Shown: positions 1 to 9,099 of the stretch, piece after piece
Layout of the letters: each line of letters opens with the position of its first letter
Numbering within the stretch: position 1 is the first letter of the stretch
From: Weimeria sp002480925
GTDB lineage: Bacteria > Bacillota > Clostridia > Lachnospirales > Lachnospiraceae
Assembly: GCF_052064335.1 (NCBI RefSeq)
Contig: NZ_JBQHVU010000003.1
Location: 78,451 to 142,450 of the forward strand
Length of the DNA: 64,000 bases
Direction: 5' to 3'
Made by a program: the position numbers and the translations under genes
The notes under the pieces: model-generated
Databases searched by the model: none
Seen by the model: only the letters and a program-made list of their open reading frames with translations
What the model was told of the DNA's origin: nothing

Positions 1-1450
1 TTTCCTGCTCGGAGATGAAGTCCTGCAGCTCCTTGATCCGGTTCATGGTCTCTTCCCGGTGGTGGCTGTCAACTTCGGACTGTTCCCTCTGCTCCCGGAG
101 GCGGAAAATCTCATCGGCGATGGCGTCGTAGTCCTGCTTGTTATTTGCCTTCTTGATAAGCTCTTTTTGCAGTTCTTCCAGCCGAGCTTGGATGCCATCC
201 GGCGAGAGGGTGTCGGCGCTGACCACGGCCTTGGCGATATTGGCCTGCAACTGTTTCAGGAAGGTGCCGCGCTCTGTCAGAATCTGATTGATGGCATTGA
301 TCGTGACATCCTGCAGCAGGAGCTCGTTTACCGTCCGATTGGTGCAGTTTGTATCTGCGGAGCCCGGTTCCAATCGGCTGATGCAGCGCCAGACGATGGA
401 CTTGCAACCGTGGTTGTTCCAGTGGACACGCCGGTAAAGCTCGCCGCAGTCTCCGCAGAAAACCATCTGTGCAAAACAGTGATTGCATGAGAAGCTGCGT
501 TTCTTGCCTGTCGGGCTGACATGCACCACACGCCTACGGACAAGCTCCGCCTGCACCTGCATGAAGATGTCTTTTGGAATGATCGCTTCGTGATCGCCTT
601 CGACGTAGTATTGAGGGACGGTGCCGTTGTTCTTGATCCGTTTCTTTGTCAGAAAGTCGGTGGTGTAGGTTTTCTGTAGAAGGGCGTCACCCATATACTT
701 CTCGTTCCGGAGAATTTTGTTGATGGTGCTGGTGTGCCATTTTTCTTTTCCTGCTCCGGTTAAAATGCCGTCAGCCATAAGACCGGCGGCAATCTTGTCC
801 ATGCTGGAGCCTTCGAGGTATTCCCGGTAGATGCGTTTTACGATTTCTGCCTGTTCCGGATCGATGACGAGGTTGCCGTTTTCATCCTTGGTGTATCCGA
901 GGAAGCGGTTGTGGTTAACCTGAACCTTGCCCTGCTGGTAGCGGTATTGAAGGCCGAGCTTGATGTTCTCGCTCATGGATTGGCTTTCCTGCTGGGCAAG
1001 GCTCGCCATGATCGTAAGGAGCACCTCGCCTTTGGCATCCAGCGTGTTTATGGACTCCTTCTCAAAATAGACTGGAATGTTCTTGTCCTTGAGCTGCCGG
1101 ATATATTGGAGGCAGTCGAGGGTGTTTCGGGCAAATCGGCTGATGGATTTGGTGATGATCATGTCGATGTTTCCGGCCATGCACTCCTCGATCATGCGGT
1201 TGAACTCGTCACGCTTTTTGGTGTTGGTACCGGAGATGCCATCGTCCGCAAATATGCCTGCCAGCTCCCAGTCAGGATTTTTCTGGATGTACTCCGTGTA
1301 GTGCGTGACCTGCGCCTCGTAGCTTGTTTCCTGTTCTTCAGAATCCGTACTGACGCGGCAGTAGGCTGCAACACGGAGCTTTTTCTGTTCAGATTGCTTT
1401 ACTGTGTTCCCGACCTGCCTTTTGGCCGGGATGACCATAACATTTCCCAT
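1..1450 (-). CDS. Large serine recombinase (cut off by window edge)
   Basis: Site-specific recombinase of the large serine family, expected to integrate and excise the prophage through a Ser-linked DNA intermediate. The first 483 residues are visible. They contain the resolvase catalytic domain (AAYCRVSTDS near residue 30, with the nucleophile in RVS, and the ISRFARN motif), the Recombinase domain, a zinc ribbon (FCGDCGELYRR followed by Cys pairs) and a coiled coil near the end of the visible part. The ATG overlaps the stop of the upstream gene (TAATG). The stop codon lies left of the window. It is the last of three co-directional recombinase genes, so the attachment site is probably just outside the window. 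Confidence 0.93.
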   Translation of the reverse strand, partial: MGNVMVIPAKRQVGNTVKQSEQKKLRVAAYCRVSTDSEEQETSYEAQVTHYTEYIQKNPDWELAGIFADDGISGTNTKKRDEFNRMIEECMAGNIDMIITKSISRFARNTLDCLQYIRQLKDKNIPVYFEKESINTLDAKGEVLLTIMASLAQQESQSMSENIKLGLQYRYQQGKVQVNHNRFLGYTKDENGNLVIDPEQAEIVKRIYREYLEGSSMDKIAAGLMADGILTGAGKEKWHTSTINKILRNEKYMGDALLQKTYTTDFLTKKRIKNNGTVPQYYVEGDHEAIIPKDIFMQVQAELVRRRVVHVSPTGKKRSFSCNHCFAQMVFCGDCGELYRRVHWNNHGCKSIVWRCISRLEPGSADTNCTNRTVNELLLQDVTINAINQILTERGTFLKQLQANIAKAVVSADTLSPDGIQARLEELQKELIKKANNKQDYDAIADEIFRLREQREQSEVDSHHREETMNRIKELQDFISEQE

Positions 1451-1866
1451 TAGATCGCCTCGCTCTCAATGAGGCTGTACAGGTATTCTGCCTGTAGCCT
1501 CGGATCTTCATATTCCTCATCCGCCTCTGCAAACCGAAAGTGTGTCGGAACCTCTATAGGCTTTGAACTTTTTAGAAGGTTTAGTCTACCAAGCTTACCG
1601 GCACGTTCCAGACGAATCGATTCTGCTTTGTCGAAGGTCTCCTGATCAATGATTGCCGGGTAGAAGTCATCGCCGAGGTAGTGCCTGTTTTGCATCAGAC
1701 GCTTTGCCGAGCTGTGGTAGGTTTCGATGCCTGCCTCAATAGCAGCTTTTGACTGTGCCATTCCGGCGAGGTAATTCTCGTATAGCTTTCTGATTTTAGC
1801 GGCTTCATCTTCGTTAATCACAGCGCAGCCGTTTTCAATTCTGTATCCGTATGGTGTATGTCCCAT
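1450..1866 (-). CDS. Recombinase-domain accessory protein without catalytic domain
   Basis: A 138-residue protein matching only the DNA-binding Recombinase segment of large serine recombinases: the start GHTPYGYRIENG resembles the PYGY segment in the full-length neighbour. The N-terminal resolvase domain with its catalytic serine is absent, and so is the zinc ribbon. It begins four bases after the upstream recombinase stop, behind GGAAGTGAGGG, and its own stop overlaps the next ATG, so all three genes are translated together. Small genes of this kind recur in three-recombinase cassettes of Clostridia prophages; a role as accessory DNA-binding subunit or directionality factor is inferred. Confidence 0.85.
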   Translation of the reverse strand: MGHTPYGYRIENGCAVINEDEAAKIRKLYENYLAGMAQSKAAIEAGIETYHSSAKRLMQNRHYLGDDFYPAIIDQETFDKAESIRLERAGKLGRLNLLKSSKPIEVPTHFRFAEADEEYEDPRLQAEYLYSLIESEAI

Positions 1867-1870
1867 GCCC

Positions 1871-3430
1871 TCACTTCCTTTCCCTGAGCGTAAGACCGCA
1901 TTTCAGTTCAAACCGGATATCGTTTCTGGAATGAACGATGATGCGCTTTACATATCTGTCAAATAAGTCTTTGTCGAACTCCTGAAGCATGGCACTCTTT
2001 TCTGTGAAATGAATCAGTGCTGTGGTTTCGGTGACTTTGTTTACATCTCCGGAGACTTCATTCTTCAGGGCTTCAATCTCGTCCCGGAAGCTGTCCGCCT
2101 GAGAAAGCAGTTCGTTTGTTTCCTGACTGTAGAGCACCGGATCAATGATTCCCTGCGTCATGAGCATTGTAAGAGTCTCGCGCTTTTCGGTATTCTGTGT
2201 CAGAAGGGTTTGAATCTGTTGAATACGATGAAGAGAATCATCTGAAGATGATGTTTTCAACGATTCTAAGTAGGGCTTCAGGATTTGTCGGTGTGAAAAA
2301 ATCAGCTTGTTCAACATCGTGGTGAATGCCTGCTTCAGCGCATCGTCTTTTACAAAAAGCATGTGGCACCTATCCTTGTCTTTGATATGGGTGTTGCAGC
2401 ACCATGCGACATATTTGTGATCGGTGCAGCTATGAATCCGGCGCTTGAAGGTGTCGCCGCACTCACCGCAGATGATCTTGCCGGAGAAAGCGTATCGGTT
2501 TTGGTATTTATCGGTACCTTTTGTCACGCCTTTTTCGGAAGCCCGCTGACTTATAAAAATCCTTGCAGCCTCAAAATCCTCCCGACTGATGATCGGTTCG
2601 TGATGATCTGTGACCATGTATTGCGTCTGCTCGCCGTGGTTGCTGTGTCGGACAAATTGTGAATCAGAATAAGTTTTCTGGAAAAGGCAGTCGCCGACGT
2701 ATTTTTCATTTGAAAGCATGCCTCGTATGGTTGTGGCCGTCCAGCGTCCGCCTCGCTTGGAAGAAACGCCGCGCCGGTTCAGGTCATCCGCGATGGCGTG
2801 GGTGCCTTTGCCGGAGAGTAGCGACGCGAAGATTTCTTTTACCACAGCCGCCTGCTCAGGGTTGATTACCATCTGTTCGCCGTCCCAATCATATCCGTAG
2901 GGTGGGTAGCTGCATTTGAAGGTTCCGTTTTCGAAGCGCTTCTGAATTGACCACTTGCTGTTTTCTGATATGGAAACAGATTCACTTTCGGCCATGCCGG
3001 AGAGGATTGCCAGAAAAAGCTCGCTCTCCATCGAACCGGTGTTGATGTTCTCCTTCTCGAAGAAGATCGGAATGTTCAGATCAAGCAGCTTTCTGACCAA
3101 CTCTAAGCAGTCCGTTGTATTTCTGCTAAAGCGGCTGATAGACTTCGTAACAATGAAATCTATCTTACCGGCTTTGCAGTCACCGATGAGCCGCATGAGC
3201 TCTGGACGCTTATCTTTCTTGGTGCCGGTGATACCCTCGTCGTAGTAGAGGCCTGCGAACTCCCAGTCATCACGGGAAGTGATGTAGTTTTCGTAGTGAG
3301 TCTTCTGTGCCTCAAGGCTTTCAAGCTGTGCATCGGAATCTGTGGAGACGCGGCAGTAGGCGGCTACCCTGATCTTTTTGAGCTTGACCTTCGAGCTCGC
3401 TGTTTCCGCAATTTTCGTTACTTTTTTCAA
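1871..3430 (-). CDS. Large serine recombinase
   Basis: Complete 519-residue large serine recombinase. The catalytic domain begins at AAYCRVSTDS (about residue 24-33) and has KSISRFSRN near residue 95. A Recombinase domain follows (YPPYGYDWDG), then a zinc ribbon (ICGECGDTFKRR with a second Cys pair) and a C-terminal coiled coil. The start is a TTG behind AGGAGGG, seven bases away; no ATG fits the conserved N-terminus as well. It is paralogous to the neighbouring recombinase but clearly diverged. Two catalytic proteins plus an accessory one suggest a hetero-oligomeric integrase for this prophage. Confidence 0.93.
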   Translation of the reverse strand: MKKVTKIAETASSKVKLKKIRVAAYCRVSTDSDAQLESLEAQKTHYENYITSRDDWEFAGLYYDEGITGTKKDKRPELMRLIGDCKAGKIDFIVTKSISRFSRNTTDCLELVRKLLDLNIPIFFEKENINTGSMESELFLAILSGMAESESVSISENSKWSIQKRFENGTFKCSYPPYGYDWDGEQMVINPEQAAVVKEIFASLLSGKGTHAIADDLNRRGVSSKRGGRWTATTIRGMLSNEKYVGDCLFQKTYSDSQFVRHSNHGEQTQYMVTDHHEPIISREDFEAARIFISQRASEKGVTKGTDKYQNRYAFSGKIICGECGDTFKRRIHSCTDHKYVAWCCNTHIKDKDRCHMLFVKDDALKQAFTTMLNKLIFSHRQILKPYLESLKTSSSDDSLHRIQQIQTLLTQNTEKRETLTMLMTQGIIDPVLYSQETNELLSQADSFRDEIEALKNEVSGDVNKVTETTALIHFTEKSAMLQEFDKDLFDRYVKRIIVHSRNDIRFELKCGLTLRERK

Positions 3431-3482
3431 GGGAAGTCCCTCCTTTCCGTACGTCTATACATCACTCTAAAGCGACTACATA

Positions 3483-3689
3483 TCAAGGTATTATTGGCAT
3501 TATTTCCGCGAACAAGGGAGAGAAAGTTTCCCGATTGATGGCGGTTAATTTGTTGAATTCAGCCACAGAAATCAGGCCGTCATCGAGCATCTTTTTAGTG
3601 ATGTCCTGCGCCCGGCGATAGTCGAGATCGCCCTGAATCCGCTCATGTGTAAAATATCCAGATTGAACATTTGTGTTTTCGTTTGGCAT
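3483..3689 (-). CDS. Small SHOCT-like protein
   Basis: A 68-residue acidic protein of unknown function that often precedes the recombinase cassette in related prophages. The segment RRAQDITKKMLDDGLISVAEF resembles a SHOCT-type short helical motif (LDDGLIS.EEF). The start used is the ATG after GGAGGTGG, eight residues downstream of an upstream in-frame ATG that lies inside the Shine-Dalgarno hairpin. The ribosome site itself forms one arm of a 7-bp hairpin with a GGAA loop belonging to the dispersed prophage repeat. It lies between the endolysin terminator and the recombinases and may act in their expression; that is inference. Confidence 0.7.
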   Translation of the reverse strand: MPNENTNVQSGYFTHERIQGDLDYRRAQDITKKMLDDGLISVAEFNKLTAINRETFSPLFAEIMPIIP

Positions 3690-3695
3690 AACATA

Positions 3696-3742
3696 TCCAC
3701 CTCCAGTTTCCACTGGAGATTGCAGGCTGTTTTGAGCGGAGG
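3696..3742 (-). repeat. Dispersed prophage leader repeat, copy A
   Basis: First of three copies of a conserved block (core TTCCACTGGAGAT, then TTTGAGCGGA) found in leaders of three prophage genes. In this copy the leftward RNA reads CTCCAGT-GGAA-ACTGGAG, a perfect 7-bp hairpin whose 3' arm contains the Shine-Dalgarno of the following small gene. It sits directly downstream of the lysis-operon terminator. Confidence 0.8.
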
Positions 3743-3745
3743 AAA

Positions 3746-3784
3746 ATAAAAAAACCTGCGGGCATTCCGAAGAACACTCGCAGG
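3746..3784 (-). terminator. Terminator of the lysis/late operon
   Basis: The leftward RNA forms a 13-bp stem (CCTGCGAGTGTTC paired with GAATGCCCGCAGG, one A-C mismatch) closed by a UUCG loop and followed by seven U. It lies 20 bases beyond the endolysin stop, so it ends the structural and lysis transcript. Confidence 0.9.
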
Positions 3785-3804
3785 CATGCAGATTGGGTAT
3801 TCAG

Positions 3805-5283
3805 TTATTTCACTCTGATCTTCCAGCCGGTCAGGATCAGGTTTACGTTTTTGATGAGCGTTGGATTGAGTTTTTGAATCGCAGAAACACTGGTGTCATA
3901 CTTTTGGGCGATGGAAGAGAGGGTATCGCCGCTTTTCACGGTATAGAAAACAGCAGATTCACTCTTTGCTTTCACCAGAGCGTTGACTTTGGCCTGCACG
4001 GCAGAATAGTCATATCTGGCAGCAGTGAGGCGGTTTTTGCGGTCGGTACCGTTTCCCCATTTGCCGTCCAGCACTTCCTTGGCGATCTCGTCCACGGTCT
4101 TTCCCGGAGCGACCGGATCAGGAGTGACGGAGCCGGTATTGTACTTCGGTACGCCATAGCCACGGATGTTCTTTCCATCAACCTGCAGAGAGCGTCTGCT
4201 GACAGAATCGCTCTTATTTCCTTCAATGATGGTGAGGGTCTTGCCTGAAACAGCCTCGACGATACCGACGTGATCCGGCCAGCCGGTGTTGTCTCCGGAA
4301 CCAGAATCCTGCCAGTCATAGAAGATGACATCGCCGGGAGAAGGGAGATAGGCATCATTCTCCACCCACTCACCGAGTTTCTGGAAAAGGGTGACCATCT
4401 GGCCGCAGCCGCATTCGTTCGGAATGATATCGGTCAGGTCGCACTTGATGGCGAGGGCTGAGACAAAGGTAGCACACCATGCGTCCGTGTATTTCACGGC
4501 ATATCCTCTGGCGAGGGGCTTGTGGCTGTTATAGACATCAATAATTTCTCTATGGCTGCCGTCGGATTCCTTCTTTCCAAGCCATGCTCTTGCTTGTGCG
4601 ATGATCTGGTCACGCTGGGAGTTTGTCGCTGGAGCAGGGGTGTTGTCGTCAAAGGCATCCTTCGTATAGCCGTTGAAGCCGCCGCTCTTGATGATGGCGG
4701 GATAATCCACATAGCCATAGTCCAGATCTACGTTGCCGCTGATGCCATCGACAGAGCCTTTGGAAGAATACTGCCAGATGCCGTAGTTGCCCTTATAGGA
4801 ACACTTGCTGGCATATTGTGCTACCCAGTGAGCGTAAGGCGTGAGCTTCGTGTCGTCCATGCGCTCTTTGAAGCCAGAAACAGCGGAGCCGTAAATGCCG
4901 ACGAAGTATCCGGCGGATTCCATTGTCTCGCAGAAAGCAATGGTGGCCTCCGTGATACCGACCTTGGCAGAAGCAGGTTGTGCTTCATTATCCATGTAGA
5001 CCGGGTATTCAAGCTGTTTTCCCTTCAGGATTTTCAGAAAGCGCTCTGCATCAGCTTTTCCGGCGGCAGCGGTCACGCAGTCCTTACCGACAAAATAATA
5101 TGCGCCGATAGGAATACCGGCTGCTTTCGCACCTTTGTAATTTGCTTCCCACTTACTATCCGTATAAAAACCGGCATCGGAGCCGCCAGCTTTGATGATG
5201 GCAAACTCGATACCGGCCTTTTTGACCTTGTTCCAGTCAATGTTTCCCTGCCAATGGGATACGTCAATTCCTTTATTCATCAT
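3805..5283 (-). CDS. Endolysin: GH25 lysozyme + CHAP + CW_7-like + LysM
   Basis: Modular peptidoglycan hydrolase of about 492 residues that breaks the host wall at the end of the lytic cycle. Domains in order: GH25 muramidase (KGIDVSHWQGNIDW at the N-terminus, YPVYMDNE carrying the usual acidic residues), a CHAP amidase/peptidase (DAWCATFVSA with catalytic Cys, WPDHVGIVE with catalytic His), a CW_7-like wall-binding unit (EVLDGKWGNG) and a C-terminal LysM (YTVKSGDTLSSIA). Two catalytic activities suggest cleavage of both sugar and peptide bonds. There is no signal peptide, so release depends on the holin. The start chosen overlaps the holin stop and follows GAGGAGG; a second ATG directly after is equally possible. 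Confidence 0.95.
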   Translation of the reverse strand: MMNKGIDVSHWQGNIDWNKVKKAGIEFAIIKAGGSDAGFYTDSKWEANYKGAKAAGIPIGAYYFVGKDCVTAAAGKADAERFLKILKGKQLEYPVYMDNEAQPASAKVGITEATIAFCETMESAGYFVGIYGSAVSGFKERMDDTKLTPYAHWVAQYASKCSYKGNYGIWQYSSKGSVDGISGNVDLDYGYVDYPAIIKSGGFNGYTKDAFDDNTPAPATNSQRDQIIAQARAWLGKKESDGSHREIIDVYNSHKPLARGYAVKYTDAWCATFVSALAIKCDLTDIIPNECGCGQMVTLFQKLGEWVENDAYLPSPGDVIFYDWQDSGSGDNTGWPDHVGIVEAVSGKTLTIIEGNKSDSVSRRSLQVDGKNIRGYGVPKYNTGSVTPDPVAPGKTVDEIAKEVLDGKWGNGTDRKNRLTAARYDYSAVQAKVNALVKAKSESAVFYTVKSGDTLSSIAQKYDTSVSAIQKLNPTLIKNVNLILTGWKIRVK

Positions 5284-5698
5284 GCTTGTGTTCCTCCTCA
5301 CTGTCGCGGTCGTGGAGCTGCTCTAAAACCGCTTTCAATTTCTCAGGGATAGGTAGTCCGAGATGAGCGGAGTTTTCTGTCAGAGACAGACCCTCATTGG
5401 ACAAATAGAAAAAGATGATCGCCGTTCTGAGCACTCCCGGCTGGCCGAGCACCTGAACATCAACGACGTTTCCAATGCCGACAAGCACGAAGATGAGCAC
5501 TTTGCGGCAGATGCCTTTGAAGCCCACTTCGCTGGACAGCTTCTTATCGACGATGGCGCACATAACACCAGTGATATAGTCGCAGACAGCAAAGATAATC
5601 AGGGCAATCAGCAGCCCGTCACATCCTCCAAGGAAGTAGCCCAGCCATCCTCCGACAGCGGCAAAAGCTAATTGAATAGAGTTCCAGAATTCTTTCAT
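5273..5698 (-). CDS. Phage holin, holin_4 (toxin secretion/phage lysis) family
   Basis: A 141-residue membrane protein that times lysis by permeabilising the membrane for the endolysin encoded next. Hydrophobic segments are visible at about residues 10-45 (AFAAVGGWLGYFLGG, LLIALIIFAVCDYITG) and near 65-100, with the typical CDYITGV motif and a charged C-terminal tail. The start is the ATG behind AAGGAGGAATCACAAC; the open frame extends upstream but that part reads through a terminator and is not coding. The end overlaps the endolysin start by about ten bases, giving coupled translation. Confidence 0.93.
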   Translation of the reverse strand: MKEFWNSIQLAFAAVGGWLGYFLGGCDGLLIALIIFAVCDYITGVMCAIVDKKLSSEVGFKGICRKVLIFVLVGIGNVVDVQVLGQPGVLRTAIIFFYLSNEGLSLTENSAHLGLPIPEKLKAVLEQLHDRDSEEEHKHDE

Positions 5699-5726
5699 GT
5701 TGTGATTCCTCCTTTTTCTTGGCATG

Positions 5727-5754
5727 AAAAAAGCAGCTGCCGCCTTGGCGCTGC
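5727..5754 (-). terminator. Terminator/attenuator before holin
   Basis: The leftward RNA has GCAGCGCC pairing with GGCGGCAGCTGC (one bulged base) followed by six U. It stands between the last structural gene and the holin ribosome site, so only a fraction of transcripts may enter the lysis genes unless read-through is promoted. Confidence 0.7.
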
Positions 5755-5765
5755 CTAATTCCGAG

Positions 5766-6572
5766 TTACAGGTTATAGTATTCTTTTGGCTTCCCGCCGC
5801 TACCGATGCGTGCGGAGTAGGAATACAAAGTGTTGAAAATGGTGTCCGTGTCATCATAGCGGTCAACCAGCTTATAGCACGAGACATACGGGTCAAAGTA
5901 TCTCAGGTCTTCTGGCTCGATATATGCTGACTGCTGTTTCCCTTTTGACAGAAGCGCTGTGCAGCTTGAACAGACGTGTTCAGATTCCTTGGCGTAGTTT
6001 TCCGGTGTATCGCCTTTAAGGAACCAGTGCTCGTCATGCCATTTGCAGTCATGGTAGCAGGCGCTGTTTGCAATCATGGTGTACTGATAGCCGGTCGGAA
6101 GCTGTTGCAGAGCTTCCAGATGCCGGGCAAACCAGTGGAACAATACAATCCGGTCATACATGGAATAATCACCGGTTTGAAGCTCGGATAGGGTCAGCGC
6201 CCGCGTGATGGATAACGTAAGCCGCACTTCCGGATATTCCTGCTTGATCCTTGCCGCCAGCTTGTCATCATTCAGAATAAACTGGTGGATGCCAAGGGCG
6301 CGGTATTTTCGGATCATGGTGATGGTTGTCTTCTTCTGGGCGAGTATGCAGACAGGGATGCCGAGGGCGAGAAGGCTTTTGATGCGCTCGACATATTCCT
6401 CGTAGGTTTTCGGATAGTCGCTCCGGAAGGTAATGTCAAAGCGGGTATTATCGCAGTCATCCTTCCACGCAGCGGCATAGATGCAATCAATGTACGGAAT
6501 CAGAGCAGGCCTCTGCAGGAGCTTTTCCGGATAGGCCGGATCAAGGTTATATGGGATTTCAAACTTTATCAT
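5766..6572 (-). CDS. Phage protein with U32-peptidase-like features
   Basis: A 268-residue protein of uncertain function between the tail-tip genes and holin. The N-terminal part reads like a TIM-barrel of the U32 peptidase type (alternating strands and helices, GIPVCILAQKK, LGIHQFILND, VRLTLSITRAL), and the C-terminal half has clustered cysteines (NSACYHDCKWH, then CSSC) reminiscent of the Cys ligands in that superfamily. No peptidase activity can be claimed. The start overlaps the previous stop (ATGA). Its position suggests a virion or late accessory function. Similarity is by pattern only; a profile search would settle it. Confidence 0.6.
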   Translation of the reverse strand: MIKFEIPYNLDPAYPEKLLQRPALIPYIDCIYAAAWKDDCDNTRFDITFRSDYPKTYEEYVERIKSLLALGIPVCILAQKKTTITMIRKYRALGIHQFILNDDKLAARIKQEYPEVRLTLSITRALTLSELQTGDYSMYDRIVLFHWFARHLEALQQLPTGYQYTMIANSACYHDCKWHDEHWFLKGDTPENYAKESEHVCSSCTALLSKGKQQSAYIEPEDLRYFDPYVSCYKLVDRYDDTDTIFNTLYSYSARIGSGGKPKEYYNL

Positions 6573-7987
6573 GCTTCCTCCGTTTCTGTCAGCGTATAGG
6601 TGACTTTCATAGTTTTATCCGCCGTCTTGATAACGGGTGTGGAGAGATTGTTGATGGTGGCGAGGTACGGCGTATACAAATACAGCTCCTTACGGAAATG
6701 ATATCCGTAGTAGCTGTAGAAAAATTCCTGATAGGCGTAGGTCTTATACATAGAGACCATACGATGTCCCCACTGCTCACCGTCCGTATAAGTGTCCTTA
6801 TTTCTTACGTAGAGGGCAGGTCTGCCGTCGTAGTAGTACCAGCCATTGATGACAACTTCATCATCGATACAGAAGGTGTACTGCTGGTTATTGTTATAGC
6901 TGGCGTTTGCCACGACCTCTATGTTTGCCACATTCGTCGTATCGAGGCGATAGACGGTGCTTCCGATAGCAAACATCAGCCATTTGCCGCTCATGCCGAT
7001 ATTGGAAATGTCAGTAGTGTCGGAAGGCAGGATGATCCTTTGGGTCGTGCATCTGTCACCACTGATCTTATCCATATACCACTCAAAGCCGGTGCGGTCG
7101 TATACTTCAGAACCGTATCGCACGCCAGTGTAGGTGCGGATTTCTTTTCGGGCAATGCCGTACCAGTTGCCATCCGAAGCGTGGAAAAGATAATCCATTC
7201 GGTTTTCATCATTCCAGTAAGGAGCGTCGGTATCGTCTTTGCTCCCGCCTCCGGTGTAGTGCGTCCAATAAGGGTAGTGGTTCATTTCGATGTTTGTTTC
7301 CTCGATGGCCTCTGTCGCCATCTGAGTATAAGTTCTGACCATCAGGCGTGCGTGGATGTAGTCCTCCGGAACCTTTCTAAGATTCACAGAAGTGCTGTTG
7401 CGGACAGCAATCATCTCCAGTCGGTATCCATCAGCAATAAAAGTCCGATGGTTATGCCGATAGCTGTTATTATCAATCTCTCCGCTGATAGGGGTGTCGC
7501 CTTTCAGACGAACAAAATAGTTTGCACCATACTTGCAGCCGCGTCCGGCGAGAACATTTGTTAGGCAAATGCAGGAGATGGTGCCATTGGCCTGCGAAGT
7601 GGCAAAGTCCCATACATATTTGAAGCCGCCGTCCACAGCCTTGCTCTCTGTCAGGTTGCGGCTGCCGCGCTGGATATCCTCCGTATTGTTAGCATCATTT
7701 GAGGCATACCCGATCAGTGGATTATTGAGGGGAGCGTATATAACGGATGGATCTTCCTCAATCTCGTCCTGATAAAGAAGAATGCCGCCAGTGAGCCGCT
7801 GATATATAGGTAGAAGCCATGCTTCACCGCTCTGGCTGTCAAAGCTGGGACTGTTATACATCGCGCCTTGAATATTTGTGTTGAGAATATCAAAGATGGC
7901 TTCCGTTACAAGGTTTTCATCTTCATAGATTTCCTTTTTACCGGTATGGACATCTGTGAGCTCTATAATACTTTTTCCTTTGAGCAT
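6569..7987 (-). CDS. Phage tail-tip/receptor-binding structural protein
   Basis: A 472-residue protein of the type seen at the distal end of siphovirus tails, directly after the tail-associated proteins. No named enzyme motif is visible. It is rich in Tyr, Asn, Thr and short beta-prone stretches, as in adhesion and baseplate proteins. The start MLKGKSIIELTDVHTGKK resembles N-termini of minor structural proteins of Clostridia prophages. The start is an ATG two bases after the upstream stop; the end overlaps the next ATG. A role in host recognition is inferred from position. Confidence 0.65.
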   Translation of the reverse strand: MLKGKSIIELTDVHTGKKEIYEDENLVTEAIFDILNTNIQGAMYNSPSFDSQSGEAWLLPIYQRLTGGILLYQDEIEEDPSVIYAPLNNPLIGYASNDANNTEDIQRGSRNLTESKAVDGGFKYVWDFATSQANGTISCICLTNVLAGRGCKYGANYFVRLKGDTPISGEIDNNSYRHNHRTFIADGYRLEMIAVRNSTSVNLRKVPEDYIHARLMVRTYTQMATEAIEETNIEMNHYPYWTHYTGGGSKDDTDAPYWNDENRMDYLFHASDGNWYGIARKEIRTYTGVRYGSEVYDRTGFEWYMDKISGDRCTTQRIILPSDTTDISNIGMSGKWLMFAIGSTVYRLDTTNVANIEVVANASYNNNQQYTFCIDDEVVINGWYYYDGRPALYVRNKDTYTDGEQWGHRMVSMYKTYAYQEFFYSYYGYHFRKELYLYTPYLATINNLSTPVIKTADKTMKVTYTLTETEEA

Positions 7988-7989
7988 AG

Positions 7990-9099
7990 TTATTCCTCCG
8001 TGTTCAGATAGTCTGTGGTGATTGAACGTACATATCCGTTCTCGCCGCTAATCACAAAGCGGTACATCAGCTGGCCGGTGATGGCTTTCTCTGCCCATGC
8101 ATTTGTAGAGATAGCTTCCAGTGCGGCTTTCGACATACCGGATGCTTCCTCCGATAACCTTGCCCACGAGGAGCCGGTATAAGTCCACCAGCTTTCTCCG
8201 GCATCAAAGGAAACGGCAAAGAGCGCTGAATCATCGCAGTCTACTGTGACCTTCTCAATGCCAATAATAGATGAATCGGACATGTCGATATTTTCCGAGT
8301 AGATTACCTGCGGTTTCGGCACGCCGGTATAACTCGCCGTGAAGGGCGGGAACCTGTTCTGGGAATTGTGCCAGTAGAGGATGGTCGGATCTACGAGCGT
8401 AAGAAGCAGGGCTCCGTCCGGGATATCCTGCACGCCGTAAGTTTCAAACACTTCTGCGGTCAGCTCGGTTTCACTGAGCTTTAAAAGGCTTCCTTCCTCT
8501 ACGGTATAAAGGGCTCCTGTGGCGTCTGTTATCAGATAGCGTCGGTTGTATGGATCGAGAAGCACCGGAAGCTCATCTGAACGGACGAAGGCTGTCCCAC
8601 TGTCATTCTGGTGCAAAAAAGTCACACATCCTCCTGCAACAGGCGTGAAGGAAATATTCCCGGTACCGGTTACAAGGGTGCACTCGCCAAGGTAGGAAGG
8701 GTTTGTGGGTATCGTTTCAAAATGAAGAACGATATCGCCGGTATCCAAAAGCAGCAGATCCCAGACCAGCTTTACATCAGCACTCGTCATGCTGTACTGT
8801 GAGTATCCCTCCCAGCGGACGCGCAAAAACCTATAGTAGTTGTAGATCGTCCCTTCCTCTCGACGGATTGTCCAGCTCATTGCGTCGCGCCGATGGACTT
8901 TTACCTGTTCTGCGTTTGCTCCAATCCCTATCCACGAGTTTCCATTTACATAGATATTCGCAGCGGTTACGGAGTTGTAGGTAAACCAGCTGATACCGGG
9001 AACGGTGTCCGTGCCACTGTCATTTCCGACGTTATTACGTATATAGGTCATATTATCCGTGCTTTGAAAAAGCTCTTGGATAGAAAAATAATCAGCCAC
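7990..9099 (-). CDS. Phage tail protein, hypothetical
   Basis: A 369-residue protein with no recognised family motif. The sequence is beta-rich with many aromatic residues and Asp/Thr repeats, as in tail-fibre or baseplate components. Translation starts at a GTG behind GGAGGTGC and overlaps the end of the upstream tail protein by eight bases, so it is translationally coupled. It is the second of three large distal tail genes. Likely part of the tail tip; exact role unknown. Confidence 0.6.
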   Translation of the reverse strand: MADYFSIQELFQSTDNMTYIRNNVGNDSGTDTVPGISWFTYNSVTAANIYVNGNSWIGIGANAEQVKVHRRDAMSWTIRREEGTIYNYYRFLRVRWEGYSQYSMTSADVKLVWDLLLLDTGDIVLHFETIPTNPSYLGECTLVTGTGNISFTPVAGGCVTFLHQNDSGTAFVRSDELPVLLDPYNRRYLITDATGALYTVEEGSLLKLSETELTAEVFETYGVQDIPDGALLLTLVDPTILYWHNSQNRFPPFTASYTGVPKPQVIYSENIDMSDSSIIGIEKVTVDCDDSALFAVSFDAGESWWTYTGSSWARLSEEASGMSKAALEAISTNAWAEKAITGQLMYRFVISGENGYVRSITTDYLNTEE

